Assembly: GCF_963664965.1 (NCBI RefSeq)
Contig: NZ_OY761823.1
Location: 630,001 to 694,000 of the forward strand
Source: an uncultured Pseudodesulfovibrio sp.
Lineage (GTDB): Bacteria > Desulfobacterota > Desulfovibrionia > Desulfovibrionales > Desulfovibrionaceae
Direction: 5' to 3'
DNA: 64,000 bases
The notes beneath the pieces were generated by a model, which ran no database searches, was not told the origin of the DNA, and saw only the letters and a program-made list of their open reading frames with translations. Positions 16,649 through 25,414 of this stretch are shown in pieces. The first letter of the stretch is position 1; the number at the start of each line of letters is the position of its first letter. The translations under genes and the position numbers were made by a program.

Positions 16649-17497
16649 ATGTTCCTTGGCGCACACATGTCCATCGCCGGAGGCCTTCATATGGCCTTTG
16701 AGCGCATTCAGGCCGTAGACGGTACTGCTCTCCAGATTTTCACCCGCAATCAGCGGCAGTGGAAAATTCCGCCCCTGACCCCATACGACATCGAACTGTT
16801 CACCGTTGCGCGCGAGCAGTGGGGAGATTTCCCCATCGCGGCACACGATTCCTACCTCATCAATCTCGCATCACCCAAAGAAGAGCAGGCCGAGCGGTCG
16901 CGCATCGGTTTTTCCGAGGAGCTTCGGCGTATCGAGGCGTTGAGCGTGCCGTATCTCGTCACGCATCCCGGTTCGCACCTCGGCGAGGGCGTTGAGGCCG
17001 GAATTCGGCGCTACGTCGAAAATCTTGACCGGGCCATTGAGGATTCCGGTACGCAGACCGGCATGGTACTTTTGGAAACCACTGCCGGACAGGGCACGAA
17101 TCTCGGTTCCACATTCGAGGAACTCGCCCGCATAATCGAACTGTCGGCCCACTCCGACCGGCTCGGCGTCTGTTACGACACCTGTCATACGTTTGCGGCG
17201 GGATACGATATCCGCACCCCGGAAGCCTATGCAAAGACCTTTGACGCTTTTGACCGGCTCATCGGTCTGGACCGGCTCAGGTTCTTCCATCTCAATGACA
17301 CCAAGAACGAATTCAATTCCCGCAAGGACCGGCATGAGCATATCGGTCAGGGGGAAATCGGTCTCGAAGGGTTTCGCAACCTCATGCAGGACCCGCGCTT
17401 CGCAGAGATACCCAAGACGCTTGAGACGCCCAAGGACAAGGATCTTGAGGATGACCGCCGCAATCTCGCCATCCTGCGGAAAATGGCGGAGGCATGA
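16649..17497 (+). CDS. nfo: Deoxyribonuclease IV (AP endonuclease)
   Basis: This 282-residue protein matches endonuclease IV, a zinc enzyme that cleaves DNA 5' of abasic sites in base-excision repair. Diagnostic segments in order are GAHMSIAGGLHMAFE (residues 4-18), TRNQRQWK, LVTHPGSHLGEG, LLETTAGQGTNLGS, CYDTCHTFAAGYDI and HLNDTKNEFNSRKDRHEHIG. These carry the expected His, Asp and Glu metal ligands. Its stop overlaps the ATG of the following HAD gene by 4 bp, so the two are translationally coupled. The length is normal for the family. Confidence 0.95.
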   Translation: MFLGAHMSIAGGLHMAFERIQAVDGTALQIFTRNQRQWKIPPLTPYDIELFTVAREQWGDFPIAAHDSYLINLASPKEEQAERSRIGFSEELRRIEALSVPYLVTHPGSHLGEGVEAGIRRYVENLDRAIEDSGTQTGMVLLETTAGQGTNLGSTFEELARIIELSAHSDRLGVCYDTCHTFAAGYDIRTPEAYAKTFDAFDRLIGLDRLRFFHLNDTKNEFNSRKDRHEHIGQGEIGLEGFRNLMQDPRFAEIPKTLETPKDKDLEDDRRNLAILRKMAEA

Positions 17498-18168
17498 TTT
17501 TGAGTAAACTCGACGCTGTCATTTTCGATTTTGACGGAACGCTGGCCGAGCTGACCATTGACTTCGACTTCATGAAGACGAAGATCGCGGCGTTGGGCGA
17601 GGTATTCCTTGGAGAACGGCCCGAACCGGACGGCACGCCCGCCTTGGAATGGCTGGAACATCTGGTGCAACAGACCATGGTGCTGGATCGTGACGAGGGG
17701 CTGGAGTTTCGCAGCCGGGGACGGTTGGTGATAACCGCCATGGAAATGGACGCGGCCCGGGAAGGGCGGCTCTTTGATTTCACGCGGCCGACATTCGAGA
17801 TGCTCAGGGAGCGGGATGTGGCGGCAGGCGTGATTACCCGGAATATTTCAGCGGCGGTGCGGGTGGTGTTTCCCGACATAGATGACGTGGCGCAGGCATT
17901 TGTGCCGAGAGAGAGTGCCCGTGGCGTCAAGCCGGACCCCGAGCATCTGTTTCAGGCGCTGGAGTGCGTGGGCGCTGACCCTGCGAAGTCATTGATGGTG
18001 GGCGATCATCCCATGGATATCGAGACGGGCAGGGCCGCAGGTGCCCTGACTGCGGCGGTGACGAGCGGACGTGTAGACGCGGCCGGGTTTGCGGCGTGCA
18101 AGCCTGATTTTGTGGCGGAAGACGTGGGTGCGCTCATGGATCGGCTGCGGGAGTCCGGGTTGATTTAG
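17494..18168 (+). CDS. HAD-superfamily hydrolase (phosphatase-like)
   Basis: This 224-residue protein has the catalytic HAD motif I FDFDGTLAEL (Asp nucleophile and general acid about residues 11 and 13). It also has a motif II-like Thr in VITRN, the Lys in KPDPEHLF, and motif IV GDHPMDIETGRAAG. The cap insertion lies after motif I, as in the phosphoglycolate phosphatase-like group. The coupling to nfo (4-bp ATGA overlap) would suit removal of phosphoglycolate arising in DNA repair, but this is inference. The substrate is not defined by sequence. Confidence 0.88.
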   Translation: MILSKLDAVIFDFDGTLAELTIDFDFMKTKIAALGEVFLGERPEPDGTPALEWLEHLVQQTMVLDRDEGLEFRSRGRLVITAMEMDAAREGRLFDFTRPTFEMLRERDVAAGVITRNISAAVRVVFPDIDDVAQAFVPRESARGVKPDPEHLFQALECVGADPAKSLMVGDHPMDIETGRAAGALTAAVTSGRVDAAGFAACKPDFVAEDVGALMDRLRESGLI

Positions 18169-18201
18169 CTGGATTATGGTTTTCAAGTAGACGGGATAGC
18201 A

Positions 18202-19230
18202 GTGGTAAGCCTTTGGAATAACGCCATGTCCGCCGACGAAGTGCGGGCGGCCATGAAAGAGAAGAGTGTTGACACCGTTCGGGAAAAGAGCGGTGAAAGC
18301 GATCTCGTGTCGGTGCAGGACGAACTGCGGCGCGTGGACAAGCTGTACGGTGAAGCCCTTGGGTATGCTCGTCAGTTCATAGACGACGTCCGTGACGGCA
18401 AGCCGTTTGATTTTCAGGATGCCGCGCCGCTGGTGAGCGGGTTTATCGATTCCGTGTTCCGCAACGAATCCGCGGCCGCAGCCATCGGTCGGCTCAAGGC
18501 GTTTGACGAATACACGTACACGCACTGCATCAATGTTTCGATACTGGCTGTTATCCTTGGGAAAAAGCTCGGCTATTCGCCGGAGAAGCTGGAGTTGGTC
18601 GGTATTGCAGGCCTGTTTCATGATGTGGGCAAGGCGGTCATTCCGGAGAGCATCCTCAACAAACCGGGCAAACTGACCGAGGATGAAATGGAGGTCATGC
18701 GTACGCATCCCCTGCGTGGCTACGGCATCCTCAAGGCGCAACAGAATATTCCGGTGGAGGTGCTGCGCGGCACACTGGAACACCATGAAAAGTATGACGG
18801 CAGCGGCTATCCCCGCGGCCTGAAAGGTGAGCAGATCAGTGATATCGCACGGTTGCTTGCCGTGGTGGACGTGTATGACGCACTGACAAGCAGGCGGGTG
18901 TATAAGGAACCCATGCCGCCGACCAAGGTGCTGGCCCTGATGTACAAATGGCGTGTGACCGATTTTCATCCCAATACCGTGGAGCTTTTCATCAAGAGTC
19001 TGGGAGTGTATCCCGTGGGCAGTTTTGTCCGGCTCAGTTCAGGGCTGCACGGCGTGGTTACCGATCTCAATCCCCTGGACCCGCTACGGCCGAAAGTGCG
19101 CGTCGCGTATGACGAGAACATGCAGCCGCTTGAAGTGAAAGACGAAGACCTCTCCCAAGGCGATCTGTCCATCATGGACGTCGTCAATCCCGATGACCAC
19201 GGGATAGAAATTTACAGCCTGATTCAATAG
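18202..19230 (+). CDS. HD-GYP-domain cyclic-di-GMP phosphodiesterase
   Basis: This 342-residue protein has an N-terminal region of about 100 residues without a recognised fold, then an HD-GYP domain (about 105-260). The HD motif is FHDVGKAVIP, preceded by HCINVSILAVILG. The GYP motif is HHEKYDGSGYPRGLKG, and DVYDALTSRRVYK completes the metal site. These residues predict hydrolysis of c-di-GMP. The GTG at 18202 is used; an ATG at 18226 is an alternative, and neither has a strong ribosome-binding site. The nearby GGDEF and PilZ genes show that c-di-GMP signalling is active in this organism. Confidence 0.9.
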   Translation: MVSLWNNAMSADEVRAAMKEKSVDTVREKSGESDLVSVQDELRRVDKLYGEALGYARQFIDDVRDGKPFDFQDAAPLVSGFIDSVFRNESAAAAIGRLKAFDEYTYTHCINVSILAVILGKKLGYSPEKLELVGIAGLFHDVGKAVIPESILNKPGKLTEDEMEVMRTHPLRGYGILKAQQNIPVEVLRGTLEHHEKYDGSGYPRGLKGEQISDIARLLAVVDVYDALTSRRVYKEPMPPTKVLALMYKWRVTDFHPNTVELFIKSLGVYPVGSFVRLSSGLHGVVTDLNPLDPLRPKVRVAYDENMQPLEVKDEDLSQGDLSIMDVVNPDDHGIEIYSLIQ

Positions 19231-19387
19231 CTCTCCCTTTTCCCCGGACAGAACTGTCACAGCACCTTTCCTGTCGCGTCATTTTTGTCGTTACCTTGCG
19301 AAATAAAAAGGATAATGGCAAATATCGTTCCCTTATCAATTTGATCTCTGATCAAAGAATATTCAGGCGTAATTCGCCGGGGGAACT

Positions 19388-21433
19388 ATGTTGCGATTCA
19401 AGGACTGGAGTCTCAGGCTCAAGATACTCATTCCGACATTCACCATAATGTCGCTGGTGCTGCTGGCCAGCACGGTTGCGACGACCATGAAGGCGCAGGA
19501 TCTGGCCATCACGCAGGCCAAGGAGCTGGCCGCCAAGCAGGCCCATGCTTACAGCCTTGATGTCGGCACCGACATGAATCTTGCCCTGACATTGACCCGT
19601 GCGGCCGGCGTCATGTTTGAAAAGGGTGCGGACTACAAGACCATTCCCGATCGTGAGTATCTGGATTCCGTCCTCGTGGGGATTCTGGAAACCCATGACG
19701 AAATCGCGGGTGCGTGGTGTGGGTTCCCTGCCAACCGGTACGATGGACGAGAAGACGAATACATGGATACGTACAAGGGTGCGTACCTGAACTGGTATCA
19801 TCGTGATGGCGGAAAGATCGTCAGCCTTTTCCGCGGTGCGGGCAATGTCATCGGAAAGGGCTGGTTTGAAACGCCCATGGCGAGCCGGGTGGAAACCCTT
19901 ACCGAACCGTATCCGTGGGAAGTGGACGGGAAGACGTTCTGGCTGGCCTCTGCCGGTATTGCCGTGAAAAAAGGCGGCAAAAGGGTCGGCGTTGTGGGTT
20001 TCGATTTCTACCTGAACGACATGCAGGACACCGTTCTCGGCATCAAGCCGTTTGAGACCGGGTATGCCATGCTCGTTTCCAATTCCGGCGCCATCGTGGC
20101 CCATCCGAATCCTGATTTGCTGAACAAGAATGTCGGTGAGTACCTTCCTCCCGAATATCGCGGCAGCATTGAGAGGGCGGTGAAAGAGGGCAGGAGTTTT
20201 TCCTATGAGGCAGCCTCTTACCTGACCGGAGAAGAACAGTATGTGCATTTTGCTCCGGTGAAGATCGGTCGAACCACCACCCCGTGGAGTCTGGCCGTGA
20301 TGATTCCCATGGATAAGGTGCGGGAACAGGCCCACTCCATCGCCATCCTGAGTACGGTCATCGGTGTCGGTTCCGTGATCGTGCTGCTTCTTGTTCTCAT
20401 TTTCATTGCCAATCTCATTACCGCTCCCATCAAGAAGGGGATCACGTTTGCCGAGACACTTGCAGGCGGCGACCTGACCACGGATATCGACGTCGAGCAG
20501 AAGGATGAGGTGGGCATGCTTGCCAATGCATTGCGCGCCATGGCCCAGCGGCTTCGGACGATCATTGGCGACGTCCGGGCGGCTACCGACAATGTGGCGA
20601 ACGGCAGCGCGGAGCTTTCGGCCTCGTCGCAGACCCTGTCGCAGGGTGCCACCGAGCAGGCGGCCAATGTCGAAGAGGTCTCGGCTTCCATGGAAGAGAT
20701 GGCCTCGAACATTCAGAGTAATGCGGAAAGCGCCACCAAGACGGAGCAGATCGCCAACAAGGCTGCAAACGATGCCGAGGAAAGCGGAAGGGCCGTGAAT
20801 CAGGCCATGAACGCCATGACCGATATCGCGGAAAAGATCTCCGTCATTGAGGAGATCGCACGTCAGACCAACCTGCTCGCCCTAAACGCAGCCATCGAGG
20901 CCGCCCGTGCGGGTGAACACGGCAAGGGTTTTGCCGTGGTTGCCGCCGAAGTTCGCAAGCTGGCCGAACGCAGCGGAATCGCCGCCGCCGAGATCAGTGA
21001 ACTGTCTTCGTCCACAGTGGCCGTGGCGCAGGAAGCCGGTGAAAAGCTCGATACGCTGGTGCCGGACATTCAGCAGACGGCACAACTCATTCAGGAGATC
21101 GCCGCAGCCAGCAACGAGCAGAATGCGGGCGTCAACCAGATCAACGACGCGGTGCAGCAGTTGGATCAGGTGATCCAGCAGAATGCTTCGGCGTCGGAAG
21201 AAATGGCCTCCACCTCTGAAGGTCTGGCCGGTGAAGCGGTCAATCTTCAGCAGTCGGTGAGCTTCTTCAATATCGGAGGACAGACCGGATACAGGCAGCC
21301 TTCGGCGCGTACCACGGTAGCACGCCGAGCCACGGCAAGGTCTTTGCCTGCGGCAACCCGCCCCGCTTCCACGGCACCTACGGGAGTCTCGCTGGACATG
21401 AAAGACGATGACGGCGGATTTGAACGCTTCTAG
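19388..21433 (+). CDS. Methyl-accepting chemotaxis protein with dCache sensor
   Basis: This 681-residue chemoreceptor has a first membrane helix (about 12-35) and a periplasmic double-Cache-like domain (about 40-310; [33 protein letters not shown]). A second helix (about 318-342), a HAMP domain (about 343-395) and a long coiled signalling domain follow. The hairpin tip reads [22 protein letters not shown] and [18 protein letters not shown], which contacts CheA/CheW. There is no C-terminal CheR-docking pentapeptide; the tail is Thr/Ala-rich and ends GGFERF. dCache domains usually bind amino acids or other small metabolites. The ligand here is unknown. Confidence 0.94.
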   Translation: MLRFKDWSLRLKILIPTFTIMSLVLLASTVATTMKAQDLAITQAKELAAKQAHAYSLDVGTDMNLALTLTRAAGVMFEKGADYKTIPDREYLDSVLVGILETHDEIAGAWCGFPANRYDGREDEYMDTYKGAYLNWYHRDGGKIVSLFRGAGNVIGKGWFETPMASRVETLTEPYPWEVDGKTFWLASAGIAVKKGGKRVGVVGFDFYLNDMQDTVLGIKPFETGYAMLVSNSGAIVAHPNPDLLNKNVGEYLPPEYRGSIERAVKEGRSFSYEAASYLTGEEQYVHFAPVKIGRTTTPWSLAVMIPMDKVREQAHSIAILSTVIGVGSVIVLLLVLIFIANLITAPIKKGITFAETLAGGDLTTDIDVEQKDEVGMLANALRAMAQRLRTIIGDVRAATDNVANGSAELSASSQTLSQGATEQAANVEEVSASMEEMASNIQSNAESATKTEQIANKAANDAEESGRAVNQAMNAMTDIAEKISVIEEIARQTNLLALNAAIEAARAGEHGKGFAVVAAEVRKLAERSGIAAAEISELSSSTVAVAQEAGEKLDTLVPDIQQTAQLIQEIAAASNEQNAGVNQINDAVQQLDQVIQQNASASEEMASTSEGLAGEAVNLQQSVSFFNIGGQTGYRQPSARTTVARRATARSLPAATRPASTAPTGVSLDMKDDDGGFERF

Positions 21434-21454
21434 AAAGCAACCATGAAAACAAAC

Positions 21455-21486
21455 GGGCGGAAGTCAATTGGCTTCCGCCCTTTTTG
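21455..21486 (+). terminator. Intrinsic terminator of the chemoreceptor gene
   Basis: The stem GGGCGGAAG / CTTCCGCCC is followed by TTTTTG, 21 bp after the stop codon. Confidence 0.88.
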
Positions 21487-21516
21487 TTTTTCTGAAAATG
21501 CGAAAGGCAGAGAGCC

Positions 21517-21669
21517 GTCGCTGTCGCTCCTCCAAGCTGTAAGAGCCCTCCCGGCGGGGTTCTTTCTTTTTCCAAAGCAGAAAAGAAAGAACGAAAGAAA
21601 CTGCTTTTGTTCTTAACTTCACCGCCTTGTATCTTCGAAACCAAGAATCTGATCAAACCGGGCCGCTCC
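21517..21669 (+). repeat. Intergenic repeat, copy A (inverted relative to copy B)
   Basis: This ~150-bp non-coding unit starts GTCGCTGTCGCTCC. It contains a pair of TTCTTTCTTT / AAGAAAGAAC segments that can fold on each other, and ends with AAGAATCTGATC and GGCCGCTCC. The same blocks occur in the same order on the other strand at 21991-22139. It lies in an 841-bp stretch (21434-22274) with no supported gene. Confidence 0.65.
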
Positions 21670-21990
21670 CGAATCCAGTCGCCGGGGACGGCTCCGGGAT
21701 TCGAAGAGCCGCGGCTTCCGTTTTGTCAGCTTCTTGGTTCCGAAGCTAAGGGCTAGGGCAGGTCTTCGTGTGGGATATAGAATTAAAGGCAAGCAATGAA
21801 ACGGCAGAAGTGCTTTCATCGTCGCACTAGTCTTTCACCAGCTTGGCAGCCGAAGGCGAGGACGAGCCAATTTAACCTCACAGCCTTAGAAGCTGACTGA
21901 GAGGGGAAGGCGGCTTTGGTAATGGGATATGTATAAATCAACATAATCCCGTACAGACCGGAATGGCAGGTATTGCGCTTTTCATGGAGT

Positions 21991-22139
21991 GGAGCCGCCC
22001 CGAGCAGATCAGATTCTTAGGCTTGTGAGGACTTGGCGGGTAAATCAAGGCAAAGCCGGGTTTCTTTGGTTCTTTCTTGGGCCGGCTCAGCCAAGAAAGA
22101 ACCGCCGTCCGCGCAGGACACGGAAGGAGCGTCAGCGAC
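21991..22139 (-). repeat. Intergenic repeat, copy B
   Basis: Read on the minus strand it starts GTCGCTGACGCTCC and contains GGTTCTTTCTTGG and CCAAGAAAGAACC, a self-complementary pair. It continues to AAGAATCTGATC and ends GGGGCGGCTCC. It matches copy A block by block but with many differences, so it is an old or degenerate repeat family. No coding function is seen. Confidence 0.65.
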
Positions 22140-22274
22140 TGGATTTCTGTCTTTCCGCCTTTCGCCTTTTTCCCCTTTGAAAACACCAACTACATAGCCC
22201 CTCCGGCAATTCCTTTCATGGTGTGATTCTTGCTGCATTTCCCTTGTGGAAAAATTTTCCTGCGAGGTTCAGTC

Positions 22275-22841
22275 ATGATCAATCCGCTTGATACGAAGCC
22301 ATACTTCCCCTTTCCTGGGAGCACTGCCGGGAAAGCGCGCGGTCTTGTGCGCGATGTCCAAAAGGACGGCATGTCTCTTGTTCCGGAAAAGACTGAAGAG
22401 GAAAAACAGCTCGAGTCCAATTCTTCCCCTATTTCCTTTCGAAAGGAACTGACGCCGGAAGAGAAAAAGCGGGTGACCTTTCTCAAGGACATGATGGCCC
22501 AGATTCTGACTCTGACTGACGGTCAGCCCACTGAAGAGCAAAAGGCGCGCATTCGGGAGATCGAAAAAGAGCTGGAAAAAATCACCGGCGTGAAAATGCG
22601 TTCCCGCGTTTCCGATGTCACGGCCGAGATGCCTGAAAAGGATGACGAGGATAAGAAGAAAGAGCAGGAACGCCAGATACGTGCCATGGGCCCGAGTATG
22701 GCTGAACACCGTTCCATGGTCGGCTTCGGTGTGCAGGAAGGAAGCGGCATAATGAAGAATTATCAGCAGAATGCCGTGTCAGCCTATCTGAAAACCATGG
22801 ACCGCAGTCCGATGGACGGGAACATCTCGAAAAACGTATAA
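22275..22841 (+). CDS. Hypothetical charged, probably disordered protein
   Basis: The ATG at 22275 follows GCGAGGTT and gives 188 residues; a longer upstream reading has no ribosome-binding site. The protein is Lys/Glu-rich with a helical middle part (TPEEKKRVTFLKDMMAQ and EEQKARIREIEKELEK). It ends in a Met-rich tail (MAEHRSMVGFGVQE). It has no signal peptide or membrane helix. I do not recognise the family; a cytoplasmic coiled-coil protein is the most that can be said. The codon usage fits the host. Confidence 0.7.
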   Translation: MINPLDTKPYFPFPGSTAGKARGLVRDVQKDGMSLVPEKTEEEKQLESNSSPISFRKELTPEEKKRVTFLKDMMAQILTLTDGQPTEEQKARIREIEKELEKITGVKMRSRVSDVTAEMPEKDDEDKKKEQERQIRAMGPSMAEHRSMVGFGVQEGSGIMKNYQQNAVSAYLKTMDRSPMDGNISKNV

Positions 22842-22988
22842 TCTGTTTTGCCGGGATTCCCTTTTTTCTGCATCACAGCTGTGAAAAAACTCAAATCATC
22901 TTGACGAAATACATCAAGTGTCGTAACGGCTAACACAATCCGTTAATCATTTGCACTTCGGTGCGGTTTTTGGCGGCTGTCGTATTGG

Positions 22989-23064
<76 letters not shown>

Positions 23065-23093
23065 GGAATCCTTTTTTGTGGAGCCTTTTTGAG

Positions 23094-23354
23094 ATGAAGA
23101 GTATTTACGTCGGCAACATTCCTTTCAGTGCATCTGAAGACGATCTTCAGGACCTTTTCGCCGAGCATGGCGAAGTCACATCCGTCAAATTCATCAATGA
23201 TCGCGAAACAGGCCGTTTCCGCGGTTTCGCCTTTGTGGAGATGGATGATGCGGCAGCCCTTGCAGCCATCGAAGCCCTTGAGGGCAGCGAAATGGGCGGC
23301 AGGACTCTCAAGGTCAACGAGGCTCGTCCCCGCGAACCCCGTCCCCGCTACTAG
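23094..23354 (+). CDS. Small RRM-type RNA-binding protein
   Basis: The 86-residue product is a single RNA-recognition motif. RNP2 is IYVGNI (residues 3-8) and RNP1 is RGFAFVEM (about 43-50), with the aromatic side chains that stack on RNA bases. A short basic tail (ARPREPRPRY) follows. It starts 30 bp after the tRNA gene. A longer frame running back through the tRNA is not coding. Such small RRM proteins are common in cyanobacteria and deltaproteobacteria and are often cold- or stress-induced; regulation here is unknown. A terminator hairpin follows at 23383. Confidence 0.93.
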   Translation: MKSIYVGNIPFSASEDDLQDLFAEHGEVTSVKFINDRETGRFRGFAFVEMDDAAALAAIEALEGSEMGGRTLKVNEARPREPRPRY

Positions 23355-23382
23355 TTGGTAAAAAAGAATCGGATGATTGATT

Positions 23383-23410
23383 CCTGCCGCCTCAGGCGGC
23401 AGGGGTCTTT
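23383..23410. terminator. Intrinsic terminator after the RRM gene
   Basis: The stem CCTGCCGCC / GGCGGCAGG with a TCA loop is followed by GGTCTTTATT. It lies between convergent genes. Confidence 0.75.
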
Positions 23411-23478
23411 ATTCGTGCTCGTCGGCTGGCAGTGATCGGAAAGGCGGCCTCATGCGTCTTTCTGCACTTATTCTGTTT

Positions 23479-24447
23479 CTATGCGAAGAGTGCGTAGACC
23501 GATCCGACGACGGCAATGCTGACGGCCCTGAGCACCTGATTGCAGACGATAAGCTTCATGGCCATGCGTGGTTTGAAAATGCCTGCATAGTACGGAAACT
23601 GGTGGCGGAACGCCCGCATGGGGGACGAAAGCACGTTGCCCAGCATCAGGGCGAGCACGACCTGCGCTTCGGTCAGGCCGGAGTCAGCGATGAGCGCACC
23701 GGCGGCGGCGAGTCCGGCCGTGAACTCCGCGGCCATGTGAAAGGCCACGATGCCGAGGGCCTCAGGCGGGAGAAAGGAAAAGAAGCCCACGTTTCCTGCC
23801 ATGAGTCCCTGAAGCCATCCGAACATCCCGAGTTGTTTGAGAATGAAGAAAAGGGTGTAGATGGGGGCGGTCAGGTAAATGACCTTGGGCAGGCGTTTCT
23901 TGAAACGTTTCCATGTCTTTTTGAACGCGGACGAGGTGTCGCGTTTTTTTTCGGCCTCGTCCAGACGGCAGGGCAGGCATCCTTCGGGTAGCGGCGGCAG
24001 CATGTAATGACCGGCAAGGGTGATCGCTCCGGTACGCAGCACGGCGGCAAAGGCCGTGAGACCGACATAGACTGCGGCAGCGCTGCCGATGAACGGGGCG
24101 GCGATGAAGAAGATGGTCGGCAGATGCAGGAAGTAGGTCGGCAGGGAATTGAACAGGTTGGAGAAGATCAGTTCACGGTCCGAAATGGTCCCTTTGTCGT
24201 GGGCTTCGGAAAGCATGGTGTTGGCAGTGACGCCGGAAAAGAACGCCATGGAAAAACTGGCGGCGGACACGTCTTTGAGGCGTGCGCGTCTTGCCAGCGG
24301 TTCCGCGAGTTTTGCCGCGTAGCGGGTCCAGTGCAGCGATTCGATGAGATTGCCCACGAACAGGCCCACCGAAATGAAAAAGGTCAGCCGGATGAGCGGC
24401 CAGACCAGCCCGTTCCAGAGAACGGGCCATGAGAAATCGAGTTCCAT
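23479..24447 (-). CDS. Nucleoside-recognition (Gate) domain membrane protein
   Basis: This 322-residue polytopic inner-membrane protein has about eight hydrophobic segments. Landmarks are LTFFISVGLFVGNLIESL near the N-terminus, SFSMAFFSGVTANTMLSEAH, SNLFNSLPTYFLHLPTIFFI, and GIVAFHMAAEFTAGLAAAGA near 245-265. The pattern fits the Gate/nucleoside-recognition family related to SpmA and NupC. Most members are uncharacterised transport-like proteins. It starts directly at the base after the panB stop region and is read with panB, so they are probably one transcript. No functional link to pantothenate synthesis is known to me. Confidence 0.82.
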   Translation of the reverse strand: MELDFSWPVLWNGLVWPLIRLTFFISVGLFVGNLIESLHWTRYAAKLAEPLARRARLKDVSAASFSMAFFSGVTANTMLSEAHDKGTISDRELIFSNLFNSLPTYFLHLPTIFFIAAPFIGSAAAVYVGLTAFAAVLRTGAITLAGHYMLPPLPEGCLPCRLDEAEKKRDTSSAFKKTWKRFKKRLPKVIYLTAPIYTLFFILKQLGMFGWLQGLMAGNVGFFSFLPPEALGIVAFHMAAEFTAGLAAAGALIADSGLTEAQVVLALMLGNVLSSPMRAFRHQFPYYAGIFKPRMAMKLIVCNQVLRAVSIAVVGSVYALFA

Positions 24448-25332
24448 CTATTTTTTCTTTTTGATCTTGATTTTGCGGATTTGTCCCACTTGATCGTCAG
24501 ACATGTAGATGGTGTTCTTGTCGCCGGGGAAGTGCCCCTGCTGGACGTTTGTGCAGTAGGTGGACAGCGCCTCGGTCGACGTCTTGCCCAGTTCGGCATA
24601 TTGGCGGACGAATTTGGGTGTGAAGCGGTCAAACAGGCCGAGTACGTCGTGATAAACGAGAATCTGTCCGTCGGTGACGTTGCCCGCTCCGATGCCGATG
24701 GTGGGAATGTTGACGGCCTTGGTGATCAGTTCGGCCACTTCCACGGGAATGGCTTCCAGCACCACGGCAAAGGCTCCGGCTTCCTCGACCGCCTGTGCGT
24801 CCTCCACGAGCGCGCGGGCGGCTTCAGCGGATTTTCCCTGCGCCTTGAAACCGCCGAACCGGGCAACATGCTGCGGCGTTAGCCCCACATGGCCCATGAC
24901 CGGGATGCCCGCGTCCACAATGGCCTTGATTTGCGGAGCCACGGACACGCCGCCTTCGAGTTTCACGGCCTTGGCGCGGCCTTCGCTGATGAAGCGTCCG
25001 GCATTGTCCACGGCCTTGTCCACGGTCGTGTAGGACATGAACGGCATGTCGCCGACGAGCAGGGCATGCTTGACGCCACGGCTTGTGGCTCGGGTGTGGT
25101 GGATCATTTCGTCCATGGTCACGGAGAGCGTGTCCTCATGGCCGAGTATGACCATGGCCAAAGAGTCCCCCACAAGCACGACATCCATTCCGGCCTGATC
25201 CACGATCATGCCGGAGGAGTAGTCATATGCTGTCATGCAGGTAATCTTCTGACCGTTCTTGCGGGCCTGAATTTCAGGCGCGGTGACAGGTCTGGCCTTG
25301 GACGGAGTCTGGGATTTTTGCGTGGTACTCAT
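24448..25332 (-). CDS. panB: 3-methyl-2-oxobutanoate hydroxymethyltransferase (PanB)
   Basis: The 294-residue enzyme transfers a hydroxymethyl group from methylene-tetrahydrofolate to 2-oxoisovalerate, the first step of pantothenate and CoA synthesis. Signature segments are ITCMTAYDYSSGMIVDQAG (residues 30-48) and VGDSLAMVILGHEDTLSVT with the metal-binding Asp. VKLEGG, PVMGHVGLTPQ and IGIGAGNVTDGQILVYHD follow. A basic lysine-rich tail ends the protein. It is followed without a gap by the Gate-domain membrane protein. The assignment is secure from length and motif order. Confidence 0.96.
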   Translation of the reverse strand: MSTTQKSQTPSKARPVTAPEIQARKNGQKITCMTAYDYSSGMIVDQAGMDVVLVGDSLAMVILGHEDTLSVTMDEMIHHTRATSRGVKHALLVGDMPFMSYTTVDKAVDNAGRFISEGRAKAVKLEGGVSVAPQIKAIVDAGIPVMGHVGLTPQHVARFGGFKAQGKSAEAARALVEDAQAVEEAGAFAVVLEAIPVEVAELITKAVNIPTIGIGAGNVTDGQILVYHDVLGLFDRFTPKFVRQYAELGKTSTEALSTYCTNVQQGHFPGDKNTIYMSDDQVGQIRKIKIKKKK

Positions 25333-25414
25333 GGCTGGAGAGTATGGCTCCCCTGTTCCCGAGTCAAGCTGGTGGATTGAGAAAGGCTTTATTTGCCGTC
25401 AGGTTTTCCGGTTC

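Noticed and set aside
21434..22274. Short open frames in the long intergenic region before 22275
   Set aside because: They lack ribosome-binding sites, overlap the inverted repeats and resemble no family.
24481..25380. Plus-strand open frames opposite panB
   Set aside because: They are antisense to a secure gene and have His/Gly-rich compositions typical of shadow frames.
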